From NCBI RefSeq assembly GCF_000277125.1, contig NC_016946.1, positions 3,782,001 to 3,846,000 on the forward strand: a stretch of 64,000 nucleotides of DNA. Direction: 5' to 3'. The translations under genes were made by a program, and so were the position numbers. Shown here one piece after another: positions 43,009 to 53,177 of the stretch (position 1 is the first letter of the stretch; every line of letters begins with the position of its first letter). The notes under the pieces are model-generated. The model did not search any database and was not told the origin of the DNA. It saw nothing but the letters and a program-made list of their open reading frames with translations. This DNA is from Mycobacterium intracellulare ATCC 13950. Lineage in GTDB: Bacteria; Actinomycetota; Actinomycetes; Mycobacteriales; Mycobacteriaceae.

Positions 43009-43830
43009 TCACGCGATGCGGTCGGCCCTGGTGTAGATGTTCATCGAGTCCTCGCGCAGGAACGCCACCAGCGTGATGCCGGACTCCTCGGCCAGCGAGA
43101 CCGCCAGCGATGACGGCGCGGAGACGGCCGCCAGCACCGGAATCCCAGCCATTACGGCCTTCTGCGTCAACTCGAAGGATGCCCGCCCGCTGACCAGCAA
43201 CACCGAGGCTGCCAGCGGCACCCGCCGATGCTCCAGCGCCCAGCCGATCACCTTGTCGACCGCGTTGTGCCTGCCTACGTCCTCGCGCACCACCAGCATC
43301 GTGCCGTCGACGCCGAACAGCGCGGCCGCGTGCAACCCGCCGGTGCTCTCGAAAACCTTTTGCGCGGAACGTAGTTGGTCCGGCATCGCCTTCAGCGTGG
43401 CCGGGGCTACGGTCGCGGGATCGGCACCCGGGGTGAACCGGCTGCTCAACCGCACCGCATCCAGGGACGCCTTGCCGCAGACCCCGCACGACGAGGTGGT
43501 GTAGAAGTTGCGGGTGACGTCGAGGTCGGGTTTGGGCACCCCGGGCGCCAGCGTCACGTCCAGCACGTTGTAGGTGTTGGCGCCGTCGTCGTCACGCCCG
43601 GCGCAGTAACGGATGCTGTGGATGTCGTCGCGGCCGCCGATGACCCCTTCGGTGAGCAGAAAGCCTTGGGCGAGTTCGATGTCCGCGCCCGGCGTGCGCA
43701 TCGTCACGGTGACCGCCGCGCCGTCGACCCGGATCTCCAAGGGCTCCTCGACGACCAGGGTCTCCGGCCGGGTGATCGCCTTCTCGGCGGTCAGATGCGT
43801 GACCCGCCGGCGTGACGTTACGTGCCCCAC
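43009..43830 (-). CDS. fdhD: Formate dehydrogenase accessory sulfurtransferase FdhD
   Basis: FdhD passes sulfur to the bis-MGD cofactor of formate dehydrogenase-type enzymes. The 273-residue product has the conserved cysteine pair in [12 protein letters not shown] near residue 116, [22 protein letters not shown], and [14 protein letters not shown]. The GTG start overlaps the fdhF stop by one base (TAGTG), so the two are cotranscribed and coupled, matching its role in activating that enzyme. Confidence 0.95.
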   Translation of the reverse strand: MGHVTSRRRVTHLTAEKAITRPETLVVEEPLEIRVDGAAVTVTMRTPGADIELAQGFLLTEGVIGGRDDIHSIRYCAGRDDDGANTYNVLDVTLAPGVPKPDLDVTRNFYTTSSCGVCGKASLDAVRLSSRFTPGADPATVAPATLKAMPDQLRSAQKVFESTGGLHAAALFGVDGTMLVVREDVGRHNAVDKVIGWALEHRRVPLAASVLLVSGRASFELTQKAVMAGIPVLAAVSAPSSLAVSLAEESGITLVAFLREDSMNIYTRADRIA

Positions 43831-46169
43831 TACGCGGTTTCACCGCCGGCGGCGGGCTCCACCCGGATGACGACGGCCTTCGACACCGGGGTGTTCGACT
43901 TCGCCGCAGTGTGATCGAGCGGAACCAGCGGGTTGGTCTCGGGATAGTAGGACGCGGCGTTGCCGACGGGAGTCGAATACGCAACCACCAGAAAGTCTTT
44001 CGCGCGCCGTTCCTGAAGCCGGCCCTCGGCGTCCGTCCACTCCGACACCAGATCGACGCGCCCTCCCGGGGTCAGGCCCAGCGCGTCGATGTCGGCGGGG
44101 TTGATGAACACCACGCGGCGCCCGCCCTTCACCCCGCGATAACGGTCGTCGAGGCCGTAGATCGTGGTGTTGTACTGGTCGTGGCTGCGTATGGTCTGCA
44201 GCACCAGCCGGCCCTCGGGCACCGGCACCCATTGCAGCGGGTTGACGGCGAAGTTGGCCCGCCCCGTGCTGGTGTGGAATTCGCGCGTGTCACGCGGCGG
44301 GTGCGGCAGCTGGAATCCGTCGGGCGCACGCACCTTGCGGTTGTAATCGGCGCAGCCGGGGACCACCGCGGCGATCGCGTCGCGGATGGTGTCGTAGTCG
44401 GCGGCGAAGCTCTCCCACGGAACCGGGTGCGCCGCACCGAGAAGCGTGCGGGCCAGCCGGCACACGATTTCCACCTCGCTGCGCACCTGGTCGCTGGGCG
44501 GGTGCAGGCTGCCGCGGGACAGGTGCACCATCGACATCGAATCCTCAACCGAGACAACCTGTTTGCGCCCACCTCGAACGTCGCGGTCGGTGCGGCCGAG
44601 GGTGGGCAGGATCAGCGCCGTATTCCCGTGCACGAGATGGCTGCGGTTGAGTTTGGTCGAGATCTGCACGGTCAGCGCGCAATTGCGCAGGGCGGCCTCG
44701 GTGACGACGGTGTCGGGGGTGGCCGAGGCGAAGTTGCCGCCCATACCCACGAACACCTTCGCCCGCCCGTCGCGCATCGCCCGGATCGCGGCCACGGTGT
44801 CATACCCGTGCTTGCGGGGAGTGGCGATGCCGAACCGATCATCCAGGGCGGCCAGAAACTCCTCGGGCATCTGCTCCCAGATGCCCATCGTGCGGTCGCC
44901 CTGCACGTTCGAATGTCCGCGCACCGGGCACACCCCGGCGCCCGGCTTGCCGATCATGCCCCGCAGCAGCAGCAGGTTGGTGATCTCGCCGATGGTGGCC
45001 ACCGCGTGCGCGTGCTGCGTCAGGCCCATCGCCCAGCACACCACCGTCCGCCGCGACGCCATCAGCATGTCGGCGACGCGGTCGAGCTGTCGGCGTTCGA
45101 TGCCGGTGGCGGCGAACACGTCGTCGAGGTCGATGTCGAGGGTTCGGCGCCGGTATTCGTCGAACCCGGCGCAATGCGCGTCGACGAACGCGGTGTCGAT
45201 GACGGTCCCCGGGGCGCGGTCGTCGGCCTCCAGCAGCAGCCTGCCCAGCCCGGCGAACAGCGCCATGTCACCGCCCAGGCGGATCTGCACGAATTCGTCG
45301 GCGATCGGGATGCCGTGCCCGACGACGCCATGCACCTTCTGCGGGTCCTTGAACCGGATCAGCCCGGCCTCGGGCAGCGGGTTCACCGCAATGATGTTGG
45401 CGCCGTTGGCCTTTGCCTTTTCCAACACCGACAGCATCCGCGGGTGGTTGGTGCCCGGGTTTTGTCCGGCGATGACGATCAGGTCGGCCAGCTCGACGTC
45501 CTCGACGGTGACCGAACCCTTGCCGATGCCGATCGACTCGGTGAGCGCCGAGCCCGAGGACTCGTGGCACATGTTGGAGCAGTCGGGCAGGTTGTTCGTG
45601 CCGAACGACCGGACCAGCAGCTGGTAGCAGAACGCGGCCTCGTTGCTGGTGCGGCCCGACGTGTAGAACACCGCCTCATCGGGGCTGTCCAGGGCGCCGA
45701 GCTGGTCGGCGATCAGCCGGTAGGCGGCGTCCCAGCCGATCGGCCGGTAGTGGTCGTCACCGGGACGCAACACCATGGGGTGGGTGAGCCTGCCCTGCTG
45801 GGACAGCCAATACTCGGGCTTCGCGGACAGCTCGGCGACCGAGTGCCGGGCGAAGAACTCCGGTGTGACGGTGCGCTTCGTGGCCTCCTCGGCGACGGCC
45901 TTGGCGCCGTTCTCGCAGAACTCGGCCAGCTTGCGACCGCCGTGCTCCTCGGGCCACGCGCACCCGGGGCAGTCGAAGCCGTTGCGTTGGTTGAGCCGGG
46001 CCAGCACCGCCGCGGTGCGCAGCGCGCCCATCTGCTCGAACCCGCGTTGCAGCGAGACCATCACCGCCCGAACGCCCGCCGCCTCGCGCTTGCGGGGCGT
46101 GACGGTGACCGCGTGTTCGTCGTAGTCGACAGCGGCAGGCCCGGACACGGCCGAGCGGTGAGACCTCAC
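43830..46169 (-). CDS. fdhF: FdhF/YdeP-type molybdopterin oxidoreductase
   Basis: The 779-residue product is a large bis-MGD molybdoenzyme of the FdhF/YdeP group. Near residue 70 it has [15 protein letters not shown], the group's variant of the iron-sulfur motif, then [52 protein letters not shown] and the C-terminal cofactor domain [19 protein letters not shown]. The E. coli YdeP group is linked to acid resistance and true formate oxidation is not assured. The neighbouring fdhD supports a sulfurated Mo cofactor. It lies downstream of an SDR gene. Confidence 0.92.
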   Translation of the reverse strand: MRSHRSAVSGPAAVDYDEHAVTVTPRKREAAGVRAVMVSLQRGFEQMGALRTAAVLARLNQRNGFDCPGCAWPEEHGGRKLAEFCENGAKAVAEEATKRTVTPEFFARHSVAELSAKPEYWLSQQGRLTHPMVLRPGDDHYRPIGWDAAYRLIADQLGALDSPDEAVFYTSGRTSNEAAFCYQLLVRSFGTNNLPDCSNMCHESSGSALTESIGIGKGSVTVEDVELADLIVIAGQNPGTNHPRMLSVLEKAKANGANIIAVNPLPEAGLIRFKDPQKVHGVVGHGIPIADEFVQIRLGGDMALFAGLGRLLLEADDRAPGTVIDTAFVDAHCAGFDEYRRRTLDIDLDDVFAATGIERRQLDRVADMLMASRRTVVCWAMGLTQHAHAVATIGEITNLLLLRGMIGKPGAGVCPVRGHSNVQGDRTMGIWEQMPEEFLAALDDRFGIATPRKHGYDTVAAIRAMRDGRAKVFVGMGGNFASATPDTVVTEAALRNCALTVQISTKLNRSHLVHGNTALILPTLGRTDRDVRGGRKQVVSVEDSMSMVHLSRGSLHPPSDQVRSEVEIVCRLARTLLGAAHPVPWESFAADYDTIRDAIAAVVPGCADYNRKVRAPDGFQLPHPPRDTREFHTSTGRANFAVNPLQWVPVPEGRLVLQTIRSHDQYNTTIYGLDDRYRGVKGGRRVVFINPADIDALGLTPGGRVDLVSEWTDAEGRLQERRAKDFLVVAYSTPVGNAASYYPETNPLVPLDHTAAKSNTPVSKAVVIRVEPAAGGETA

Positions 46170-46197
46170 AGCATCAAATTACCGCTTGGCGGGGGCC

Positions 46198-46225
46198 TCA
46201 GACCGCTCAGACCGCTCAGACCGCG
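46198..46225 (-). repeat. 9-bp tandem repeat giving three in-frame stop codons
   Basis: On the minus strand the unit GCGGTCTGA repeats at the end of the SDR gene, so TGA occurs at 46216-46218, 46207-46209 and 46198-46200, all in the coding frame. Two full units and a partial third are present. The effect would be backup termination. A change in unit number would not alter the protein. Confidence 0.85.
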
Positions 46226-47205
46226 GAAGCCAGCGCCGCCAGGGCCTGCGCCGAGGAGTAGAGCGGCCGCCAGCCCAGTTGGGTCTTGGCCTTGGTGGTG
46301 TCCATGACCATCGACGTGCGCGCGGTGTGCAGCCATTCCAGCATCGCCGGCATCAGCGGAACGCGCGAAATCGCCGCCGAGGCCGCCGAGGCCGCGACGG
46401 CGGGAACCCGGACCGACCGCGCGCCCAGGGCCTTGGCCACGTCGGCCACCGACACCACGCCGTCACCGGCGATGTTGTACGCGCCCGGCGGCGCCGGTGC
46501 GGTGGCCGCCAGCGCGATCGCGGAGGCGACGTCGTCGTGGTGAACCAGCTGCAGCCCGACACCCGGATCCGGCACCACCGGTTTCAGCAGGGGAACGGCC
46601 TTGAGCGCCTTGACGACGGCGCGGATCGGGCCGGGCAGCTGGTTCCACGGCATGGCGTCGGCCAGGGCGGTGGCGTTGGGCCCGGCGACCACGCACGGCC
46701 GCAGGACGAAGACCTCCAGCGGCGAATCCCGGGTGATGTCGGCGAGCATCGCCTCGCACGTGGCCTTCTGCGCGGAGTAGTAATGCTCGGCGGACCCGCG
46801 CACCGGCACGTCCTCGGTCAGCGGGACCGGATTGTCGGCGTGATAGCCGTAGGCCGCCACCGACGAGGTGTAGACCAGGCGCCGCGGCCGCTCGGCGGCC
46901 ACCGTCGCCTCGAAGACGTTGCGGGTGCCCTGCAGGTTGACGCGGGCGCTCTCGTCGCGCGAGCCCATGATGATGAAGGCCAGGTGGATCACCACGTCGG
47001 CCTGCGCGACCACGGCGTCGACGGCCTCGCGGTCCAAGATGTCGCCCCGCTGATAGGTAGTCTTGAGCCAGCCGCGTGAGGACGGGTCGAACGGGCGGCG
47101 CGCCATCCCGATGATGGCGTCGACGGCCGGTTCGCGCTCGAGCGCCGTCACCGCGGAGATGCCGATCTCCCCGGTGGGCCCGGTCACCGCGACGGTCACA
47201 CCCAT
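46216..47205 (-). CDS. NAD(P)-dependent epimerase/dehydratase-family (extended SDR) protein
   Basis: The 329-residue product has the extended SDR layout: cofactor loop VTGPTGEIGISAV near residue 8, VVIHLAFIIMG near 73, catalytic TSSVAAYG and YYSAQK, and VLRPCVVAGPNAT. It binds NAD(P) and acts on an unknown sugar or hydroxysteroid-like substrate. A GGGAAGGA ribosome binding site precedes the ATG. I do not recall it at the same place in M. tuberculosis, so it may be a lineage-specific insertion together with the divergent GAF-ANTAR gene. Confidence 0.88.
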   Translation of the reverse strand: MGVTVAVTGPTGEIGISAVTALEREPAVDAIIGMARRPFDPSSRGWLKTTYQRGDILDREAVDAVVAQADVVIHLAFIIMGSRDESARVNLQGTRNVFEATVAAERPRRLVYTSSVAAYGYHADNPVPLTEDVPVRGSAEHYYSAQKATCEAMLADITRDSPLEVFVLRPCVVAGPNATALADAMPWNQLPGPIRAVVKALKAVPLLKPVVPDPGVGLQLVHHDDVASAIALAATAPAPPGAYNIAGDGVVSVADVAKALGARSVRVPAVAASAASAAISRVPLMPAMLEWLHTARTSMVMDTTKAKTQLGWRPLYSSAQALAALASAV

Positions 47206-47340
47206 CTAGACGTCCTTCCCTCCCGTTCCCAACCGAAACCCTGCGCGGAAACGCCACCGCGGTCAAAGGCGACGGACGGGTCGCTCACCGATTCGCTGCG
47301 ACCGGGCCAAACCGCGTGTAAGGGTGGGGCCGGCGACCGA

Positions 47341-47346
47341 TAATCT
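47341..47346 (+). promoter_or_regulatory. Candidate -10 element of the GAF-ANTAR gene
   Basis: TAATCT in the context CCGATAATCTACGG matches the mycobacterial -10 consensus TAnnnT. It lies 51 bases upstream of the ATG in the divergent spacer. No clear -35 is visible. The transcript would carry a leader of about 40 bases with an AAACGAGG site. Confidence 0.35.
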
Positions 47347-47396
47347 ACGGCGACCGAAGGGTCACAGCGCCAACACCGCAGGAAACGAGGCACAGC

Positions 47397-48167
47397 ATGG
47401 CGGACAACGCGAAAGCCCGTGCGGTCGCGCCCCCGACTGGCGGGGAGAAAGCCGACCCCTCGACGGTTTTCGCAGCTCTGGCCGAAATCATCTATCGGGG
47501 CTCGGATGCCAACGAGATGTACGCGGCCATCTGTGTCGCCGCCACCCTGGCCATCCGCGGCTGCGACCACGCCAGCCTGATGGTGCGCGAGAACGACCGG
47601 TACGTCACCGTCGGCGCCAGCGACCGGCTGGCGCAGCAGGTCGACGAGCTGGAACGCCGCGCCGGCGACGGCCCGTGCATCGATGCGATCGAGGAGGAGA
47701 CGCCCCAGATCGAGCCCGACCTCACCACGCCGTCGCTGTGGCCCAAGCTGGCGGCAGTGCTGGTCGCGGAGACACCGGTGCGGGGGGCGATGGGATTTCG
47801 CCTCCTGGTCGACAAACGCAAAGGCGCGGCGCTCAACCTGTTCAGCGATACCCCGAACATGTTCGACGCCGAGTCCGCCGGGCGGGCGGCGGTGCTGGCG
47901 GCCTTCGCGAGCGTCGCCATCAACGCGGTCGCCAAGGGGGAAGACGCCGCCAGCCTGCGCCGGGGACTGCTCAGCAACCGCGAGATCGGCAAGGCGGTCG
48001 GCATGCTGATGCTGCTGCACGACATGAGCGAGGACGACGCCTTCGACCTGCTGCGCCGCCACTCCCAGGCGCTGAACATCAAGCTGGCCGAGGTCGCCCG
48101 CGCGGTGATCGAGCAACGCGGCCAGCTGCCCGCCCTCGCGGAAAACCAGGTGCCGCCGAACGCCTGA
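47397..48167 (+). CDS. GAF-ANTAR domain RNA-binding regulator
   Basis: The 256-residue product has an N-terminal GAF domain (residues 35-175, ICVAATLAIRGCDHASLMVREN, GDGPCIDAIEEE, GFRLLVDK) and a C-terminal ANTAR domain of about 60 residues. In the ANTAR part, SNREIGKAVGMLMLLHDMSEDDAFDLLRRHSQ gives the three-helix bundle. ANTAR proteins bind paired hairpins in nascent RNA and prevent termination; the GAF part would sense a small ligand or redox state. It is divergent from the epimerase-like SDR. Confidence 0.92.
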   Translation: MADNAKARAVAPPTGGEKADPSTVFAALAEIIYRGSDANEMYAAICVAATLAIRGCDHASLMVRENDRYVTVGASDRLAQQVDELERRAGDGPCIDAIEEETPQIEPDLTTPSLWPKLAAVLVAETPVRGAMGFRLLVDKRKGAALNLFSDTPNMFDAESAGRAAVLAAFASVAINAVAKGEDAASLRRGLLSNREIGKAVGMLMLLHDMSEDDAFDLLRRHSQALNIKLAEVARAVIEQRGQLPALAENQVPPNA

Positions 48168-48174
48168 CCGGCGG

Positions 48175-48480
48175 TTATTCGGGGAGCCGCAGCTCGGGCT
48201 TCTCGACCTCTTCGATGTTGACGTCCTTGAAGGTGACCACCCGCACCTGCTTGACGAAACGCGCCGGGCGGTACATGTCCCACACCCACGCGTCGGACAG
48301 CCGCAGCTCGAAGTAGACCTCGCCGTCGGCGTTGCGCGGCGTCATCTCCACGCTGTTGGCCAGGTAGAAGCGCCGTTCGGTTTCCACGACGTAGCTGAAC
48401 TGGCCGACGATGTCCTTGTATTCGCGGTACAGCGAGAGCTCCATCTCGGTTTCGTACTTTTCGAGATCTTCTGCGCTCAT
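48175..48480 (-). CDS. DUF2469 family protein (Rv2901c-like)
   Basis: The 101-residue product is highly charged and belongs to the actinobacterial DUF2469 family (SAEDLEKYETEMELSLYREYKD, VGQFSYVVETERRFYLAN, VYFELRLSDAWVWDMYRPARF). Its function is unknown, but it keeps its place downstream of rnhB in many actinobacteria. The start is the ATG at 48480. It converges with the GAF-ANTAR gene. Confidence 0.92.
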   Translation of the reverse strand: MSAEDLEKYETEMELSLYREYKDIVGQFSYVVETERRFYLANSVEMTPRNADGEVYFELRLSDAWVWDMYRPARFVKQVRVVTFKDVNIEEVEKPELRLPE

Positions 48481-48547
48481 CTGCCACTCATCCGCTCAGA
48501 CGTCCTTCTCCCACATGGTGTCCCCGGGACCCTGGCCCCATCTTTCC

Positions 48548-49267
48548 TCACCGATATCCGTCGCGCTGCAGCGGTGGGTCCGGATCGCAGTCGGCCACCA
48601 GCCTGGTGCCCGATCCGTTCGCGACGCGCCGCACGTTGATGAACGAATAGCGGTGCTCCGGACACGGGCCCAGCCGCGCCAGCGCCGTGCTGTGCGCCGG
48701 CGTGCTGTAGCCCTTGTGCAGGGCGAAGCCGTAGCCGGGATGATCGGCCTCCATGGCCACCATCAGCCGGTCGCGGCTGACCTTCGCCAGCACGCTGGCC
48801 GCCGCGATGCACGCCGCGACCGCGTCACCACCGATGACCGGCAGCGACGGGACCGCCAGGCCGGGCACCCGGAAACCGTCGCTGAGCACATAGCCCGGCC
48901 GCACGGACAGCCCGGCGACGGCGCGGCGCATCCCCTCGATGTTGGCGACGTGCACACCGCGGCGGTCCACCTCGGCGGGCGGGATGAACACCACGTGGTA
49001 GGCCAACGCGTAGCGGCGGATGAGGGGGAACAACTTCTCGCGGGCGGCCTCGGTGAGCTTCTTGGAATCATCAAGCGCGGCAAGGCTTTCCATTCGGCCC
49101 GGGCCGAGCACACAGGCGGCCACCACCAGCGGGCCCGCGCAGGCGCCGCGGCCGACCTCGTCGACGCCGGCCACCGGGCCCAGCCCGTTGCGGTACAGCG
49201 CCGACTCCAGGGTGCGCAACCCTGACGACTTCCGGATCACCGTGCGCGGCGGCCACGTCGTGGCCAT
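48548..49267 (-). CDS. rnhB: Ribonuclease HII
   Basis: RNase HII removes RNA from RNA-DNA hybrids and single ribonucleotides. The 239-residue product has the four-acid active site in [20 protein letters not shown] (Asp and Glu) and LDDSKKLT, with later acids in LSDGF and the [16 protein letters not shown] block. The ATG at 49267 lies two bases after the lepB stop, which fixes the start and shows cotranscription with lepB. Confidence 0.95.
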   Translation of the reverse strand: MATTWPPRTVIRKSSGLRTLESALYRNGLGPVAGVDEVGRGACAGPLVVAACVLGPGRMESLAALDDSKKLTEAAREKLFPLIRRYALAYHVVFIPPAEVDRRGVHVANIEGMRRAVAGLSVRPGYVLSDGFRVPGLAVPSLPVIGGDAVAACIAAASVLAKVSRDRLMVAMEADHPGYGFALHKGYSTPAHSTALARLGPCPEHRYSFINVRRVANGSGTRLVADCDPDPPLQRDGYR

Positions 49268-49269
49268 GG

Positions 49270-50166
49270 CTACCGAGTCTGCTGCGGGTTCACCGACTCC
49301 ACGCCACCCCAACGGGACGGCGGCCATACGATGAACCTGGCCTTGCCGATCACATTGGACACCGGCACGGTCCCCGTGGTGGGGTCGCCCGTGCACAGCA
49401 CGCCCTTGAGCGCCTCGGCGGGCACGCTGGTGCAGTGGGCGCGCGAATCCGCCGAGTGCGTCCGGTTGTCGCCCATCACCCACAGCCGCCCGGCCGGGAC
49501 GGCGACCGGCCCGAACTCACTGCCCAGGCACGGGTAGACCGACGGGTCGGCCGCCATGGTGTTGCGATCCAGGTACGGCTCCTTCAGCGGCTTGCCGTCG
49601 ACCGTCAACCCGGTCTCCGCCCGGCACGCCACCGTCTGCCCGCCGACCGCGATAACCCGCTTCACCAGGTCGTTTTCGTCCGGCGGGACGAAGCCGATGA
49701 ACGACAGCGCGTTCTGCATCCAGCGCAGCACGGTGTTGTTCGACCGGATCGACTTGTAGCCGAGGTTCCACGGCGGCGGCCCCTTGAAGACGATGACGTC
49801 GCCGGGGCTCGGCGCGCTGAACCGGTAGCTGATCTTGTCCACCATGATCCGGTCGCCGACGCAGCCGGTGCAGCCGTGCAGCGTGGGCTCCATGGATTCC
49901 GACGGGATCAGGTAGGGCCGCGCCACGAAGGTCAACATGACGTAGTAGAGCACGACGGCGATGACCGCCAGCAGGGCGAATTCGCGCAGCGTGGAGTGCT
50001 TGGCGGCGGCGGGTTCGGACGCCTGGTCCGCGGGGCCTGGTTCGGGAACCGGCCCGTCGGCCGCCGCGGCGTCGTCGGGGCGCGTCTCCGGATTGCGCGT
50101 AGAGACCTTCGGATCTGAGTCGCCAGCGTGGGACTGGGGGTTAGATGAATCCGCGGTGTCGGTCAC
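49270..50166 (-). CDS. lepB: Signal peptidase I (LepB)
   Basis: LepB cleaves signal peptides from Sec- and Tat-exported proteins at the outer face of the membrane. The 298-residue product has a cytoplasmic N-terminus, one membrane helix near residues 65-85 ([20 protein letters not shown]), the catalytic Ser in [10 protein letters not shown] near residue 95, and the catalytic Lys in [11 protein letters not shown]. The [11 protein letters not shown] stretch and [14 protein letters not shown] follow. The start is a GTG at 50166, with rplS upstream by 102 bases. Confidence 0.95.
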   Translation of the reverse strand: MTDTADSSNPQSHAGDSDPKVSTRNPETRPDDAAAADGPVPEPGPADQASEPAAAKHSTLREFALLAVIAVVLYYVMLTFVARPYLIPSESMEPTLHGCTGCVGDRIMVDKISYRFSAPSPGDVIVFKGPPPWNLGYKSIRSNNTVLRWMQNALSFIGFVPPDENDLVKRVIAVGGQTVACRAETGLTVDGKPLKEPYLDRNTMAADPSVYPCLGSEFGPVAVPAGRLWVMGDNRTHSADSRAHCTSVPAEALKGVLCTGDPTTGTVPVSNVIGKARFIVWPPSRWGGVESVNPQQTR

Positions 50167-50268
50167 GTGATCAGCGTAGCCAGCACAGGTTGTCGCCCGG
50201 CAAGCCGGCGAGTGATCCGCTTCGGAAACCCGTAAGGCGAATCACCAGCGCCGCCAAGGCGTCCCGGC

Positions 50269-50610
50269 TCAGCGCTTCTCCTTGATCTTGGCCTTCTTGC
50301 CGCGAAGCTCCCGCAGGTAGTACAGCTTGGCGCGGCGGACGTCACCACGGGTCACGACCTCGATGTGGTCGATGTTGGGCGAGTGCACCGGGAAGGTCCG
50401 CTCGACGCCGACGCCATAGCTTTCCTTGCGGACGGTGAAGGTCTCGCGGATGCCACCGCCCTGGCGGCGGATCACCACGCCCTTGAACACCTGGATGCGC
50501 TCCTTGGCGCCCTCGATGACCTTGACGTGCACGTTGATGGTGTCGCCCGGGCCGAAAACCGGGATGTCGTCGCGCAGCGACGCCTGATCGACGAAGTCCA
50601 GCCGGTTCAT
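50269..50610 (-). CDS. rplS: 50S ribosomal protein L19
   Basis: The 113-residue product has standard L19 sequence: [56 protein letters not shown] and the basic C-terminus [20 protein letters not shown]. The ATG at 50610 has an AAGGAAG site 10 bases upstream. It leads the rplS-lepB-rnhB-DUF2469 series. A 12-mer shared with the rpsP leader lies about 148 bases upstream. Confidence 0.97.
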   Translation of the reverse strand: MNRLDFVDQASLRDDIPVFGPGDTINVHVKVIEGAKERIQVFKGVVIRRQGGGIRETFTVRKESYGVGVERTFPVHSPNIDHIEVVTRGDVRRAKLYYLRELRGKKAKIKEKR

Positions 50611-50963
50611 CTGAGAGACACTTCCTTGAGGTCGCGGCCGACGGCAGCTACCCACACGTAGGTGTGAGGCGGTCGCCGAGCCGATGGGCTTTCTGGCGTA
50701 TCTCGCAGCGGGCGGGAAATGGCGCGGGCGGCCTGCAGCCGCTGGAGACAACTGGTCAATTGTGCCAGACGGTGCGCGTGCCGCGAAAATCACACGAAGT
50801 CGGCGGTTCGCGGCGAGCCGAATGCGCTGGTGAATGGTACATATGACTGGGGTCGGAACGCGCTACCCGCACCATTGCGTGACGGCCGGTACGGGTGGCG
50901 CGCGAGGGTCCGCACCGCTGCACTGTGTCCAAGTCACGTCCGAAGTCGCGCCGAAGGAGTGGA
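50611..50963. promoter_or_regulatory. Divergent intergenic region between rplS and the LppW-like gene
   Basis: No gene was found in this 353-base spacer. It should hold the rplS promoter on the minus strand and the promoter of the LppW-like gene on the plus strand. The 12-mer shared with the rpsP region is the only conserved motif recognised. Confidence 0.45.
50759..50770 (-). promoter_or_regulatory. Shared 12-mer GTCTGGCACAAT upstream of rplS
   Basis: On the minus strand this reads GTCTGGCACAAT, identical to the element at 54078-54089 upstream of rpsP. Both lie 128-148 bases before the start of a ribosomal protein gene. CACAAT could be the -10 hexamer of a common ribosomal promoter; mapped 5' ends would decide. 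Confidence 0.6.
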
Positions 50964-51950
50964 ATGCGGGTACGGCCACTGACGCTGCTCACCGCCACCG
51001 CGGCGGTGACGTTGCTGGTTGCGGCCGGTTCCGAGGCGCTGGTTCAGGCCAAGGTGTACAGCCTGCCTATCAACGCGCCCGTTCGGGTCATCCCGCAGCG
51101 GCCGGCACCCGCACCACCGCAGTCGGCGGCGCTGATGCTCGAAGCCGCCACACCGCCGCAGGAGCCCCAGCCACCCCAGGCGCTGCCCGGCGCGGGGTCC
51201 GCCCCGCTGCAGGCCCGCGTCCAGCAGGCCACCGAGGAGGCCGCCGCGAGCGGCGCCGCGCTGTCGGTGGCCATCCTCGATCGCCGCACCCACCAGCTGG
51301 TTTCCAACGGCAACGGCCAGGTCGTGGGCACCGCGTCGGTGGCGAAGCTGTTCATCGCCGACGACCTGTTGCTGCACCAGGCCGAGGGCAAGGCCGCCCT
51401 GAGCGCCGAGGACCGCCAGGCGCTCGACATCATGCTGCAATCCTCCGACGACGGCGCCGCCGAGCGGTTCTGGGGGCAGGGCGGCGGGTCCGCCATCATC
51501 TCCGAGGTGGCCGCCCGCTACGGCCTGGCGTCCACCACCCCGCCCAGCGACGGGCGCTGGTGGAACACGATGAGTTCGGTGACCGACCTGATCCGCTACT
51601 ACGAGATGCTGCTGGACGGCTCCGGCGGCCTGCCCGCCGACCAGGCCAAGATCATCGTCAACGACCTGGCCCAGTCCACCCCCAACGGCGTCGACGGCTA
51701 CCCGCAGCGGTTCGGCATCCCGGACGGCCTGTACGCCGAACCGGTCGCCGTCAAGCAGGGTTGGATGTGCTGCATCGGCAGCGACTGGATGCACCTGTCG
51801 ACGGGCGTGATCGGGGCCGACCGCCGCTACATCATGGTGGTGCAGTCCCTGCAGGCCTCCGACGACGCCACCGCGCGGGACACCATCACCCGGGCGGTCA
51901 AGACGATCTTTCCCGAGGGCCGCGTCGACGCGGTGGCGCGCGGCCTCTAG
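50964..51950 (+). CDS. lppW: LppW-like serine beta-lactamase-fold exported protein (lipobox Cys replaced by Ser)
   Basis: The 328-residue product has a signal sequence [22 protein letters not shown] followed by Ser at residue 23, where the LppW lipoprotein of M. tuberculosis has the lipidated cysteine as I recall it. The mature part is a class A beta-lactamase-like domain with SVAKLF (SxxK). The later motifs are altered: SDD for SDN and KQGWMCC for KTG. It is therefore probably secreted rather than lipid-anchored here, and its catalytic ability is doubtful. AAGGAG precedes the ATG. Its stop overlaps the convergent trmD stop by four bases (CTAG). Confidence 0.85.
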   Translation: MRVRPLTLLTATAAVTLLVAAGSEALVQAKVYSLPINAPVRVIPQRPAPAPPQSAALMLEAATPPQEPQPPQALPGAGSAPLQARVQQATEEAAASGAALSVAILDRRTHQLVSNGNGQVVGTASVAKLFIADDLLLHQAEGKAALSAEDRQALDIMLQSSDDGAAERFWGQGGGSAIISEVAARYGLASTTPPSDGRWWNTMSSVTDLIRYYEMLLDGSGGLPADQAKIIVNDLAQSTPNGVDGYPQRFGIPDGLYAEPVAVKQGWMCCIGSDWMHLSTGVIGADRRYIMVVQSLQASDDATARDTITRAVKTIFPEGRVDAVARGL

Positions 51951-52642
51951 TCTTCCGGGTCAAGCAGCTCCGGGCGGCGTTCGCGGGTGCGCTGCAGCGA
52001 GATCTCCCGTCGCCACGCGGCGATTCGCGCATGGTCACCGGAGAGCAACACCTCGGGGACCTGCAGCCCCCGCCAGGTCGGCGGACGGGTATAGCTCGGC
52101 CCCTCCAGGCGGCGGTCCAGCGCCGGCGAGTGCGAATCATCATGGCGCGACGCGGGATTGCCCAGGACGCCGTCGAGGAGCCGCAGCACGGCCTCGATCA
52201 TCACGACGGCGGCCGACTCGCCGCCCGGCAACACGTAGTCGCCGATGGAGACCTCTTCCACCCGCATCCGCCGTCCGGCGTCCTCGATGACCCGCTGGTC
52301 GATGCCCTCGTAGCGGCCGCACGCGAACGCCAGGTGCTTCTCGGCGCTCCAGCGCGCGGCGGTGGCCTGCGTGAACAGGGCCCCGGCCGGCGTCGGGACC
52401 ACCAAAAGCGTTTCGCCGGAGCAGATCTCGTCGAGGGCATCACCCCACACCGGCGCCTTCATCACCATCCCCGGGCCGCCGCCGTAGGGGGCGTCGTCGA
52501 CCGAGCGGTGCACGTCGTGCGTCCACCGCCGCAGGTCGTGTACCGCCAAATCGACCAGCCCGGACTGAATCGCCTTGCCCGGCAACGATTGCCGCAGCGG
52601 GTCCAGGTAGGCGGGAAAGATCGTGACGACGTCGATTCTCAT
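51947..52642 (-). CDS. trmD: tRNA (guanine-N1)-methyltransferase TrmD
   Basis: TrmD methylates G37 of tRNAs to prevent frameshifting. The 231-residue product begins [19 protein letters not shown] and has the trefoil-knot SAM site in [13 protein letters not shown] and [37 protein letters not shown] near the start and [11 protein letters not shown] near the end are also typical. It is last in the rpsP-khpA-rimM-trmD series, 10 bases after rimM. Confidence 0.97.
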   Translation of the reverse strand: MRIDVVTIFPAYLDPLRQSLPGKAIQSGLVDLAVHDLRRWTHDVHRSVDDAPYGGGPGMVMKAPVWGDALDEICSGETLLVVPTPAGALFTQATAARWSAEKHLAFACGRYEGIDQRVIEDAGRRMRVEEVSIGDYVLPGGESAAVVMIEAVLRLLDGVLGNPASRHDDSHSPALDRRLEGPSYTRPPTWRGLQVPEVLLSGDHARIAAWRREISLQRTRERRPELLDPED

Positions 52643-52652
52643 CTCGAAGGCC

Positions 52653-53168
52653 CTACAGATCCAGGAGGCCTTCGGGCGGATCGATCTCGATGGTGCCGTC
52701 GTCCAGCGACACCGACGTCACGATCGCGGTCACGAACGGCACCAACGCCTCCCCGGATTCGCGCCGCACCGCCAACAACTCCCCCGCGGCGGTGTGCAGG
52801 ACCTCGGCGACGACACCGACGTCGTGGCCCGTGATCGTCCGCACGTGCAGGCCTTCGAGTTCGTGATCGTAGTAGGTGTCGGCCTCGTCGATCGGCGGCA
52901 AATCGTCGGAATCGACGACGAACAGGGTGCCGCGCAGCGCGTCGGCGGCGTCGCGGTCGGTGATGCCGGCCAGCCGCACCAGCAGCCGCCCGCCGTGTTC
53001 ACGCGCGCTCTCGACGACGAAATCCCGCTCCCCACCGCCGCGGGACGCCTTGCCGCGCAACGTATTACCCGGCGCGAACCGGGCGTCCGGGTCGTCGGTG
53101 CGGATTTCGACGACGATTTCGCCGCCGATCCCGTGCGCTTTGACGACGCGCCCGACGGTCAATTCCAC
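52653..53168 (-). CDS. rimM: 16S rRNA processing protein RimM
   Basis: RimM assists maturation of the 30S head near S19. The 171-residue product has the N-terminal barrel ([34 protein letters not shown]) and a PRC-barrel-like C-terminal half ([46 protein letters not shown]). The order rpsP-khpA-rimM-trmD is conserved. Confidence 0.95.
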   Translation of the reverse strand: MELTVGRVVKAHGIGGEIVVEIRTDDPDARFAPGNTLRGKASRGGGERDFVVESAREHGGRLLVRLAGITDRDAADALRGTLFVVDSDDLPPIDEADTYYDHELEGLHVRTITGHDVGVVAEVLHTAAGELLAVRRESGEALVPFVTAIVTSVSLDDGTIEIDPPEGLLDL

Positions 53169-53177
53169 CGGGGTTCT

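Noticed and set aside
44560..44610. Partial inverted repeat GCGCCCACCTC and GAGGGTGGGC within fdhF resembling the 36.65 kb element
   Set aside because: It is imperfect and lies inside conserved coding sequence, so it is probably a chance result of codon bias.
43812..46307. Plus-strand open frame of over 800 codons opposite fdhF
   Set aside because: It lacks a recognisable fold and is rich in Arg, His and Pro, the usual mark of the antisense frame of a high-GC gene; fdhF on the minus strand is clear.
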